Shown: one piece after another, positions 44,906 through 54,100 of the stretch
How positions within the stretch are numbered: the stretch's first letter is position 1
How the letters are laid out: the number at the start of each line of letters is the position of its first letter
Assembly (NCBI GenBank): GCA_030765845.1
Contig: JAVCDJ010000010.1
Coordinates: 1-54,306, forward strand
Length of the DNA: 54,306 nucleotides
Origin: Candidatus Stygibacter australis
Lineage (GTDB): Bacteria; Cloacimonadota; Cloacimonadia; Cloacimonadales; TCS61
Direction of reading: 5' to 3'
The notes under the pieces: generated by a model
The model's database searches: none
What the model was told of the DNA's origin: nothing
Seen by the model: only the letters and a program-made list of their open reading frames with translations
Position numbers and translations under genes: made by a program

Positions 44906-45668
44906 ACTCCTGAGCAAATAAGGCAGCACCCAGTGCTCCAGTCAAAAAAGGATTATCTGTCACCTTGATCTTCGTCTCTATTTCTTCTTCCAGACATTTC
45001 ACCATAGCTTTATTCAAAGCCACTCCACCAGTAAAAACTGCTTCCTGTTCTTTGGGGAAACCAGCGACCATATTTGCGATTCTACGCGCAATTGACCTGT
45101 GAACAGCCTGAGCAATATCAGATCGTTTCTCACCCCTGGATATCATCCCTATCATTTCTGATTCAGCAAATACCACACAGGTATTAGTGATTTCCAGTTC
45201 TCGCTCGGATTGTTCAGCCAGATCTCCTAATTCTGAAACTTCCACTTCCAGAATATTTGCAACTTTTTCCAGAAATCTGCCTGTTCCTGCTGCACATCGG
45301 TCATTCATCACAAAATCTGTTACTTTTCCACCATTTTCAAGCAATATTCCTTTGGAATCCTGTCCACCAATATCGATTACTAACTTACAATCGGGAAAAT
45401 AATAATTTACACCCCGGGCATGACAAGTTATTTCAGAAATTTTTCTCCGGTTCTGCAATATCAGGTTTCTGCCATAGCCGGTAACAACAATTGATAGTGC
45501 ATCAACCAATTCAGCAGGAATTTCCCTTTTTGCCTTCTCCAGCATGGATTCTGCTGTCCGTACAGGTGACAGACCTGTAGGCTGCACATCATCCCAGATG
45601 ATCTGGTTATTTTCCAGAAAAACCAGCTTCGTAGTACGCGAACCCGAGTCTATTCCACAACCTCTCAA
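44889..45668 (-). CDS. BadF/BadG/BcrA/BcrD-family ATPase (2-hydroxyacyl-CoA dehydratase activator-like)
   Basis: 259 residues of the ASKHA ATPase fold. GIDSGSRTTKLVFLEN is the phosphate-1 loop, LVIDIGGQDSKGILLENG the phosphate-2 loop, and VFTGGVALNKAMVKCLEEE the adenosine site. The Cys in NDRCAAGTGRFLE and the Cys in TNTCVVFAESEM correspond to the two cluster ligands that hold a 4Fe-4S cluster at the dimer interface of HgdC. Activators of this type pass an electron to a dehydratase at the cost of ATP. No dehydratase subunit is in the window, so the target is unknown. The start is TTG 45668 with GGAGAAAGG upstream. Confidence 0.9.
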   Translation of the reverse strand: MRGCGIDSGSRTTKLVFLENNQIIWDDVQPTGLSPVRTAESMLEKAKREIPAELVDALSIVVTGYGRNLILQNRRKISEITCHARGVNYYFPDCKLVIDIGGQDSKGILLENGGKVTDFVMNDRCAAGTGRFLEKVANILEVEVSELGDLAEQSERELEITNTCVVFAESEMIGMISRGEKRSDIAQAVHRSIARRIANMVAGFPKEQEAVFTGGVALNKAMVKCLEEEIETKIKVTDNPFLTGALGAALFAQEYDEKK

Positions 45669-45708
45669 TTCCTTTCTCCTGCAATCTTGATCATCAGATC
45701 TTCTTTTA

Positions 45709-48246
45709 TCATTTTTGTATCAGAGTATATAATTTATCTTCTCGCAAATATTTCTTTGCTACCAGTTTTACCTGTTCACCAGTAACTGCCAGCAGTCTTT
45801 CCCTGCGGTTAAGATAGTGCTCCAAACCCAGTCCTAACGCAATTCGTGAGCCCATTGTCGATGCTATTGCCGATACGCTTTCTTCCTGCTGGAGCATTTG
45901 ACCAGCCAGGTGGTTTTTCACTTTTGTGAGTTCATACTCGCTTACACCTTTTTCACCAACCTGTTTAAATATCCGCTTGATCATTTTAAGACCTATTTCA
46001 GTATTTTCACGATCGACTGCTGCTGCCATAATAAACGAACCGGAATTCATCATCGTATAATAATCCATATCTACAGAATATGCCAGACCGTGCTGTTCCC
46101 GCAGTTCATTGAATAGTTGCGAATTTGTGTCTCCACCCAGTATCTGACAGAGTACAGACATTGCCATTGCTTCTTCCTGTGATTCCAGACCAGGACCAAA
46201 CCCACCGGTTACTATTATCCCCTGACTGGATTGCGTGTCGATTACCTTATAACGCTTTACAGAAGGATAGACCTGATAATTCGGTTTGTAGTCAATATGC
46301 TTGCCGGTTTTATCACCAAAATGCTTTTCCACCAGTTCATCAACTGCAGAAAAATCTATATCTCCAGTTACAACCAGAGTCATATTATCCGGAGTATAGT
46401 AGTCTTTTTGCCATCTTCTTACACGGGACAAAGTCAATTTATTCAGATCATTCCGTCTTCCGTCCCGGCTGTACAAATTGCTTTTCGTGCTATAGATCAT
46501 TTTTCGCCAGTTCTTAAGCGCTTCGCGTTGCGGATAGTCTTTCTGCCGGCGCATCATACTCAATATTGCTTGTTTGATATTTAAAAAGTGTTCCCTGGGT
46601 AGTTCTGGAGCAAATAATACATTCGATACTGATTCCAAAGCCATTGCCAGATCTTCTGTAAAGCATTTGCACTTCAAAGTTGTATAATCCATCTGAGGAC
46701 TGATCCGCATGTTGATGCCATGCAAACTGCAAAAATCCAGAAATTTATCATAATTATGCTGCTGATTACCATATAGCATTAATGCTCCAGAAACTGAATT
46801 TATTCCTTTGATACCTTCTTCTTCATATAATTGAGAAACATTAAATACTGCTGATATACCAACTGTTGGCTTGCCAATAATTTTTCTATAAAGCACCTTG
46901 ATGCCATTAGCAAGAGTCCGCTGAGCATATTCCTGATCAGCATGATTAAAATTCACTGGTTGTCTGCTGGTGAATATCTGCTTAACTGCGAGATCAGAGA
47001 CATTCTTAGAACCCTGATAATAGATCTTCATATAATCTATGCGAAGCCATTTATCAATTACCGCTCTTATAGCACCGCGGGATATTTGCTTCAATTTGTC
47101 GGGAAAGGTGAAATAGTCATGATAATCTGAATATATCTCATCCATTCCAAGATTTGAAGCATAAGATTCCATGTATTCCCTGGAAAATCTGAAACTGTTA
47201 AGGATCTCTGCTTTTTGCTGCATGAGTTGAACAGCACTGATACCCCTGCTGCAGAAATCATTCCAGCATTCACAGAATCCCTTGATCACATCCAGGGCTT
47301 CAATTCCCTGATTAGGAAACAGTAGAATGATACTCACACCATCATTGATTCCACTGATTCCATTAATTTTTATGCTGTCCACCAGTTTCCTTCGTTTAAA
47401 AAGCTCATCATAAAGATATGAGTTTTTGCCAATCATAAATGATTTATAAACCACTGATAGTGCAATCGCATCAGGATGATTCTCTGTCAGATCAGGGATT
47501 GCCACTGCCACGATATCAGAATCTGATTTATGTTTGATAACTTTGAAGGAGAATTTTTCCGGGTGTCCTCCATATACTGGTTTACGCTCTGTGCTTTCTT
47601 TTCCTTCCCAATCAGCAAAATATTTATTTATCCATTCATCAAGTTGGTTCCGCTCAAAATCTCCTGCTACAACCAGTACGCAGTTTCCCGGATAATAATG
47701 CCCTTGGATAAATTCCTGCAAAATTTCCCGTGTAGCGTTTTTCAATGATTTCCGATTACCAATAATGGGATTTCGATAAGGATTGTCTTTCAGATAATCA
47801 TTAGCTATCCGCTCTATCAGATTATCTTCTCTGTCATTCTCAGATTCCTTTAATTCTTCAATGATCACTTTCTTTTCTGAATTAAAATCTGCTTGAGTAA
47901 ATTCCGGATAGCGAACCAGATCTCCAAGTATTTTTATTGTTTCCTCAAGATATTCTTTGGAAATATCAATATAATAACAGGTGCTGTCATATTCTGTGTA
48001 GGCATTCATAGAGCCGCCAAGATAGGCAACTCTATCCATGATGATCCCATCTGGATAATTCCGGGTTGATCTGAATACCAGATGCTCGGCAAAATGTGAA
48101 AATCCTGCTTCTGCTTCTGATTCCCAGGCTGAACCAAACCGGACATGCATTTGTACACTGACCAATGGTATTATCTGGTCTTCGGCAAAAATCACTTTCA
48201 AACCATTAGCTAATTTTATATCTTCTACTCTATAATCTTTTTCCAT
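45709..48246 (-). CDS. M16-family zinc metalloprotease (insulinase/PqqL-like, two-domain)
   Basis: 845 residues with two tandem M16 halves. The first half has the inverted zinc motif HFAEH (residues 51-55: His 51, Glu 54, His 55) and the distal Glu in KKVIIEELKESEND. The second half (from about 430; RTLANGIKVLYRK, then VTGDIDFSAVDELVEKHFGD) has the same fold but lacks HxxEH, as usual for the inactive partner domain. GSRIALGLGLEHYLNRRERL near the C-terminus is family-like. No signal peptide is visible, so it may be cytoplasmic or use an unrecognised route. It probably degrades peptides. It sits 15 bases after folE2. Confidence 0.92.
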   Translation of the reverse strand: MEKDYRVEDIKLANGLKVIFAEDQIIPLVSVQMHVRFGSAWESEAEAGFSHFAEHLVFRSTRNYPDGIIMDRVAYLGGSMNAYTEYDSTCYYIDISKEYLEETIKILGDLVRYPEFTQADFNSEKKVIIEELKESENDREDNLIERIANDYLKDNPYRNPIIGNRKSLKNATREILQEFIQGHYYPGNCVLVVAGDFERNQLDEWINKYFADWEGKESTERKPVYGGHPEKFSFKVIKHKSDSDIVAVAIPDLTENHPDAIALSVVYKSFMIGKNSYLYDELFKRRKLVDSIKINGISGINDGVSIILLFPNQGIEALDVIKGFCECWNDFCSRGISAVQLMQQKAEILNSFRFSREYMESYASNLGMDEIYSDYHDYFTFPDKLKQISRGAIRAVIDKWLRIDYMKIYYQGSKNVSDLAVKQIFTSRQPVNFNHADQEYAQRTLANGIKVLYRKIIGKPTVGISAVFNVSQLYEEEGIKGINSVSGALMLYGNQQHNYDKFLDFCSLHGINMRISPQMDYTTLKCKCFTEDLAMALESVSNVLFAPELPREHFLNIKQAILSMMRRQKDYPQREALKNWRKMIYSTKSNLYSRDGRRNDLNKLTLSRVRRWQKDYYTPDNMTLVVTGDIDFSAVDELVEKHFGDKTGKHIDYKPNYQVYPSVKRYKVIDTQSSQGIIVTGGFGPGLESQEEAMAMSVLCQILGGDTNSQLFNELREQHGLAYSVDMDYYTMMNSGSFIMAAAVDRENTEIGLKMIKRIFKQVGEKGVSEYELTKVKNHLAGQMLQQEESVSAIASTMGSRIALGLGLEHYLNRRERLLAVTGEQVKLVAKKYLREDKLYTLIQK

Positions 48247-48261
48247 TTATTTATATTTACC

Positions 48262-49053
48262 TTAATCCTTGATTTCCCAGAAATTATTACTCCACACACC
48301 GGCATAAGCATTATGATCATGAATGCTCTCCAGGTTTTCTGTTTCAACTTTGAAGCTGGCTATGCGTTCATCCTGCCTTAATTTTAGCGTTATCTCCCGC
48401 ACAATATCTTCAGCAAAGCGGGGATTATCATAAGCCTGCTCTGTTACGTATTTCTCATCTGGACGCTTCAATAATGAATATATTTCACAACTCGCGGAAG
48501 CTTCCACCATTTCTATCAATTCTTCCAGCCACACAAATTCACCGAGTGTCACCTGGATATTTACATAAGATCGCTGACTGTGTGCTCCATTATCACTGAT
48601 CTCTTTGGAGCATGGGCACAATGTTGTGATTGGCACTTTCACTCCTATCACCAGCCTATATTCCTCTTTCAATGAAGCTTGAAAATGACACTGATAAGAT
48701 AATAATGATCTGATCTTACTCACTGGTGCCTCTTTCTCGATGAAGTAAGGAAAATCTATTACTGCCAATGCGGTCTCAGAGCCCATACGTTCTCGCAGGT
48801 CTGCCAGAAACTGTTCCAGATTACTGATGATATCTTCTTTATGATATTTATTAAGTACTTCCAGAAATCTGCTCATATGTGTTCCACGCTCATGCTCCCG
48901 CAAATCTACATAAAGTGCTATATCTGCCACTGTCTGCTGATTTACATTTCTACGATCTTCTACTACTATCGGATAGCGTATTTTTTTTACCCCCACCCGG
49001 TCAATAGTTATTTCTCTTGTATCACGTTCACTTTGTACGTCTTTATTTTTCAT
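48262..49053 (-). CDS. folE2: GTP cyclohydrolase FolE2 (type IB)
   Basis: 263 residues. It converts GTP to 7,8-dihydroneopterin triphosphate, the first step of folate (and queuosine) synthesis, using a range of metals in place of the Zn needed by FolE. Family marks seen: RVGVKKIRYPIVVEDR and TVADIALYVDLREHERGTHMSRF near the N-terminus, and TTLCPCSKEISDNGAHSQRSYV with the metal-ligand Cys. The C-terminal YDNPRFAEDIVRE and ESIHDHNAYA are also typical. It is the second gene of the operon, five bases after apbE. Other folate genes are not in the window. Confidence 0.95.
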   Translation of the reverse strand: MKNKDVQSERDTREITIDRVGVKKIRYPIVVEDRRNVNQQTVADIALYVDLREHERGTHMSRFLEVLNKYHKEDIISNLEQFLADLRERMGSETALAVIDFPYFIEKEAPVSKIRSLLSYQCHFQASLKEEYRLVIGVKVPITTLCPCSKEISDNGAHSQRSYVNIQVTLGEFVWLEELIEMVEASASCEIYSLLKRPDEKYVTEQAYDNPRFAEDIVREITLKLRQDERIASFKVETENLESIHDHNAYAGVWSNNFWEIKD

Positions 49054-49058
49054 ATCAT

Positions 49059-50051
49059 TTACTCCAGAAATTCTTCTGCACCAGAACTTACACTTCTCAC
49101 CAGTTTATCATCTTCCATGTGATATATGATCACCCAGCCATTAGGAAGTGCATCAGCAAGCTTGATAGCATCTGGTACAGATAACACGAAAGCTGCTGTA
49201 GAAAGTGCGTCGGCTGTCTCTGCATCATCAGCTATTGCCGTCACACTCACGCACTGCCTCGCAGGATATCCGGTTAAAGCATCAATTATATGATGATATC
49301 TCACTCCATCTACCTCAAAATACCGCTCATAGTCTCCTGAGGTTACTACTGCCTGATCTTTTATACGGATCTTATCTATTACTTCTCCATGGTCTTTCTG
49401 GGGATGCTGAATGCCTATCAACATTCCATCTCCTCCCCAGATTCGAATATCACCTCCAGCATTGACCAGAATTTCACTCACACCCTCACTTATCAGAAAA
49501 TCAATTACTTGGTCAACTATATATCCCTTGGCAATACTACCCAGATTAAGTTTCATCCCTGCTGGAATCAGGATACTGTCTCCTTCAACAATTATTCTGT
49601 CAAATCCCGTATTTGCCAGAGCTTCAATTATTTCCTTTTCTTCAGGAATTCTGGCTTTTGAGATATCCCAAAGGTCACTTAAACTGCCAATACTCAGATC
49701 ATATTTCCCAGCAGTCGCCTGATAGAAATATGTTCCTTTAACGAGTATTTCCTTCAAGGTGCTGTCAATATGTGTTTTCTCACCCCGAGAATTGTTCACA
49801 GCACTTATCAAACTACCTTCAACATAATATGATAAAAGATGCTCATAATCACGTGCCAGAGCAAATGCACTATCAATTACAGCATCCAGATCAGGTATTC
49901 GCCCTGATGCTTCTATTTCAAAAAAAGTGTCCATGATGAAAGCAGTCTGCCTGCTCTCATTAACACGATTTCGCTGTGACCATAACCCGATTCCTATCAG
50001 GATGACCACAAATATTATCTGTATTAAATATCCAAACTTCTTTTTTTCCAT
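49059..50051 (-). CDS. apbE: FAD:protein FMN transferase (ApbE)
   Basis: 330 residues with an N-terminal membrane anchor or signal (FGYLIQIIFVVILIGIGLWS, residues 6-25). MDTFFEIEASGR, then DLSIGSLSDLWDISKARIPEE, LNLGSIAKGYIVDQVIDFL, VNAGGDIRIWGG and HIIDALTGYPA are the classic ApbE blocks, including the Mg/FAD-binding residues. ApbE attaches FMN covalently to Thr of partners such as NqrB, NqrC or RnfD, RnfG; none of these is in the window. It is the first gene of the five-gene - strand operon and starts 2 bases after a TTTTTTTTCC stretch with no obvious promoter. Confidence 0.93.
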   Translation of the reverse strand: MEKKKFGYLIQIIFVVILIGIGLWSQRNRVNESRQTAFIMDTFFEIEASGRIPDLDAVIDSAFALARDYEHLLSYYVEGSLISAVNNSRGEKTHIDSTLKEILVKGTYFYQATAGKYDLSIGSLSDLWDISKARIPEEKEIIEALANTGFDRIIVEGDSILIPAGMKLNLGSIAKGYIVDQVIDFLISEGVSEILVNAGGDIRIWGGDGMLIGIQHPQKDHGEVIDKIRIKDQAVVTSGDYERYFEVDGVRYHHIIDALTGYPARQCVSVTAIADDAETADALSTAAFVLSVPDAIKLADALPNGWVIIYHMEDDKLVRSVSSGAEEFLE

Positions 50052-51189
50052 TAGATATCAAAATTTCGTGTACTTCAATATTTGTCAATTATTGTAAATT
50101 TGTTCTGACATCCTCCCGTTTTTCATCTGAATTTTATCCTCAACTCTCCAGAATAATTTATAAAGAATCAGTCTCTTAAAAATGATTGTCTCTCTACTCC
50201 CATTAAGATGTCTGATAGTGTATAAGCATAAATAACCTCCCTTTTTTTTAAGTAAATTGCATGCCTCTGCCGCACAGGCAAAATTGCTCAGGAAAATTAT
50301 CTGGATTGCCTCAAAATCCCCACTGTATGCCTTAAAGGAGCATACTGGCAGCATACTGGTAACAAAGGGGCAACCTATAGGCTGTGCAAGGCTGAACGGC
50401 ATGACATATATGTGTTATGCCGTTCAGCCTTGTCTTGCTTACTTCTTGCCCCTTTGTTGCCAGAAGGTTAAAAGTAAGTTAGCATAATGGGTTCTTTTAT
50501 TATGGAAAAACATAATCTCTGCTTGATAATTAGCATACACAATAATTCACTTGTTGGTCATTTTGATTACTCTTCGATGGTAAATTTCATCCTATATGAA
50601 GCAACTAAATTGATCGATATATAATGTAAACCTTTTTTGTGTTTGATTCTTTCCTCTCAGTAGCCTTTAGTTTTATTGCCGGTTACACTTTTATCAAATT
50701 CAATTCCAATTTGCTTTGAAGTGCAATTATTTGATTTAAAATTAGTCAAAATATATACAAATTTCCTTGAAAATTTTTCTATCTACTTTCTCTTTAACTA
50801 AACTCCTGGCATAGCTCTTTATGTGTTTATTTTAGTCGATGACATATTATCTGGAGCTAAGTAAAGGAGCTGATAAAACCTGTTGCTCAATCAGGGGAAA
50901 AGCTTCTTGCAGCTTCTTTTGAGGTGATAAATTAGCAAAAATGTCATTTTTGATTAATGCCACAAATTAAGCAGAGATGTGCACTAAATGAGCCAAATAT
51001 TGACTTTCACCTTTATTTATCAATAACTTAGGTTGAACAGACTCGTGATTATTCGTAAGAACTATAAAATAATTTTCTTGACCATTTAACAGGAAATATG
51101 TTCATTATACATGAGAATTTAATTATTAAATAACAGACGAAAAATAGCTTAGCGGATAGATTATTGTGTAATGAAAAGGAGGGGAAACC
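50052..51189. other. 1.14-kb noncoding region between apbE and the STAND-type gene
   Basis: Small ORFs exist (105 aa on - and 76 aa on +) but they run through the nested palindrome and look accidental. The clear feature is the 108-bp nested inverted repeat at 50356-50463, preceded by GCATACTGG repeated twice (50340-50348, 50351-50359). From 50480 to 51180 the sequence is AT-rich; TTGACC at 51078-51083 is a possible -35 box, without a convincing -10. Confidence 0.65.
50356..50463. repeat. 108-bp nested inverted repeat
   Basis: The outer arms are CTGGTAACAAAGGGGCAA (50356-50373) and its complement at 50446-50463 (one mismatch). The inner arms are CAAGGCTGAACGGCAT (50387-50402) and its exact complement at 50417-50432, extended by a few G-T and A-T pairs to a small loop. 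Two stems with similar-sized unpaired joints (13 bases each side) make a long rod or cruciform. It is more elaborate than a terminator and resembles a mobile-element end or a structured RNA; no transposase is near. Confidence 0.85.
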
Positions 51190-54100
51190 ATGAATAATGA
51201 GGGAAAAGTTAAAGCGGAATTTATAGCCTGGCAGACGTTTTCTATATTTATCAGCAGTACTTTTATAGATATGCAGGCAGAGCGTGATCATCTGAAGAAT
51301 ATTGTATTTCCAAAAGTTGAAGAGGAATTGAGGAAAAACCGGGTACGGCTGGAAGTTGTAGATCTGCGATGGGGATTGGATACGTCAACTATCAATGATG
51401 AATCTGATCGTGAGGTAAGGGTATTGCAGGTGTGCCTGGATGAGATAAAGCGTTGCCGTCCTTTCTTTATTGGTTTGCTGGGTGACAGGTATGGCTGGGT
51501 ACCGGCGGAAGATCGGATGAAAGATGCTATAAAAAGAATGGAAGAGATGAAAGGTCACACTCGATTAACAACAATTTCTGAGAATAGGGAAGATGTTCCA
51601 CAAACCCCTTTTAAAAAAAGTTTGTTTAGCATTTTTAAGAGAAATAAAAAAGAAATTAATGATAATCCTGTTTCCAAAGAACCTACCAATACCATCCCAT
51701 CTGATGTTTCTCATATATGTAAAAGCGTTACGGCATTGGAGATTGAGTTTGGTGTACTCGCCAGTGAAGAGCAATTGACCCGTAGCGTGTTTTATTTTAG
51801 AGATCCACTGCCTTATAAAGAAATGCCAGGCGATGTTGCTGCCAGATACTGTGATGAATATGATCCTGAACTGGAAGATGAGGAATTATCAGAGCGAAAG
51901 GTTGCACTCAATAATCTGAAAGTTGAAATCAGAGATCATTTTGATAAGAAGAGATTAAAAGATAAGGTTAAGCCATATTCAGGAAACTGGGATAAAAATA
52001 AGCATAAAGTGGTGGGTTTGGAAGCCTGGGGAGAAATAGTATATGAAGATATAATCCGGGAATGCAAAGCCCAGGCAAAGATCAAAGAAAGCGATGTGCC
52101 GAAGAATGTTTATGAGCAGCAAGAAGCATTGCTGGACGCTTTTATTGAAGACCATACTCATATTACGACTATAAAAACCGGCACTACTGTAGAGGAAGTC
52201 CCAACTTTTTGCGGACGGATTGAATTACTCAAGGAATTGAAAGAGCATCTGCTGAATACGGATGCAGAGAAATGGGGACTGGTGCTGACTGGTGAAAGCG
52301 GATCGGGGAAGAGTGCGGTATTTTCGATGATCTACAGGATGCTGCAAAGGGAAGATTGCGTACTGCTGGCAAATTCTGCCGGGATTTCACCTCGCTCCAG
52401 AAATGTAGCTGATCTATTACAGAGGTGGAACAAGCAATTAAGTAAAAGGCTTGGGATTAAATATGAAACAGATATTGGCAAAACAGATGAATTTGACCTG
52501 AAAAATATATCCTCACAGCAAAAAGATCAGAAACCTGCCATTGAAGAGCTTCAACAGAAATTCAAAGAACTGCTCTTTGCCATTGCAGAAAAAGAACAGG
52601 TAGTTATATTGCTTGATGCCCTGGACCGCTTTGAACCTACTTCACGGGCAATAAATATGACCTGGCTGCCGCAGGTGATGCCGGGCAAGGTGCGGATGCT
52701 GTGCACAGCCATTACAGGAACCGAGGTGAAGGCAGTACAATATCATCGAGAATTAGTTTCCAGAGACATTGACCATTTTACAAAAGAAGAAGCAGAAGCG
52801 ATGCTGGTGATGCTTTGCCTTAAGCAGCATAAAGACATGCCTGAAAATGTAAAAAATTCTATCCTGGCAAGAAATAGAAATGATGGCATATCAGCCTGCT
52901 CAAGTCCCTTATGGTTAAGCATGGCAGTGAATATCCTTATGGCTTTGGATAGTCATGATTTTGAAGAAATCCAGAAAGGGAAAGGGAAAGCTGACCAAGC
53001 GTTCAATGATTTTATGCTGGAGTTGGTAAATGGTTATAAAGATACCCCAGGTGAGTTGTTTCTGGATTTGGTTGATAAAGCCGCAGGTTACTTCGGAGAT
53101 GAATTCACACTCAAAGTATTTAATTACCTTGCCTGCAGTCGGAATGGATTGCGGGAAAGTGACCTGGAAAAACTCATTCCTGAAAAAAATGAAAACTGGG
53201 ATGCTCTGACTTTTGCGAGCATCAGACGCTGGTTCGCTGCTCATATCCGGGAAGAAGGCGATAACCTGCAATGGAACCTGGCACACAGCATTTTGCGAAG
53301 TTCACTTCTGAATAAATTAGAAGTAGATGAATTTAAAAATATCCACAATGCTATTGCTTTCCATTTGCTGACCTTGCCTGAAATTGATGATATTCGAATA
53401 TCTGAGACAATGTATTTCCTGATGAAAGCCGGAAATGCTGATAAAGCTTTGAATTATTATGTTTCATGTTCAGAACAGGAAAGACAGGGTGCTACCACAG
53501 TTTTAGCAGAAGCAGTATCCAGAGATGAAAAGCAACATGAATGGTGTTTTGCCATTTTGAGAGCAGCCGGTGGAAATGGAGATGAGATCATGAAATTAGC
53601 ACATCACTATATTTATGATTTGAATGATGCATTAATTGTGGAAGGCAACCTGAATGAAAGACAGGAATTACTTGATACTTTGCATGATCATATCAAAACT
53701 AAGACCAGCATTTCTAGTAATAAAGAATTTGGTTATGATTTTGCTGCATTAAATGAGAAACTAGGAAATATCTATCAGTCTCTTGGTAAGTTGGATCAGG
53801 CGTTGGAGTTTTTTTATAAGTTTAATCATTTAATGAAAGAACTTTATGAGAGTAATCCCAGTAATGAGAGTCTCAAAAACGGTCTGGCAATTTCTTATTC
53901 TAAACTGGGAGACATTTATCAGTCTCTTGGTAAGTTGGATCAGGCGTTAAAGTTTTATGATAAGTGTAATCATTTTATGAAAGAACTTTATGAGAGCAAT
54001 CCCAGTAATGAGAGTCTCAAAAACGGTCTGGCAATTTCTTATGCGAACCTGGGAGAAATTTATCAGTCTCTTGGTAAGTTAGATCAGGCGTTGGAGTTTT

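Noticed and set aside
50356-50463. Integron attC site or insertion-sequence end
   Set aside because: No RYYYAAC/GTTRRRY core pair and no integrase or transposase nearby; only the palindrome itself can be claimed.
50085-50487. Small ORFs of 105 codons (-) and 76 codons (+) in the noncoding region
   Set aside because: They overlap each other and run through the nested palindrome; no RBS or recognisable motif is seen. The - ORF could still be a real short protein, but I see no support.
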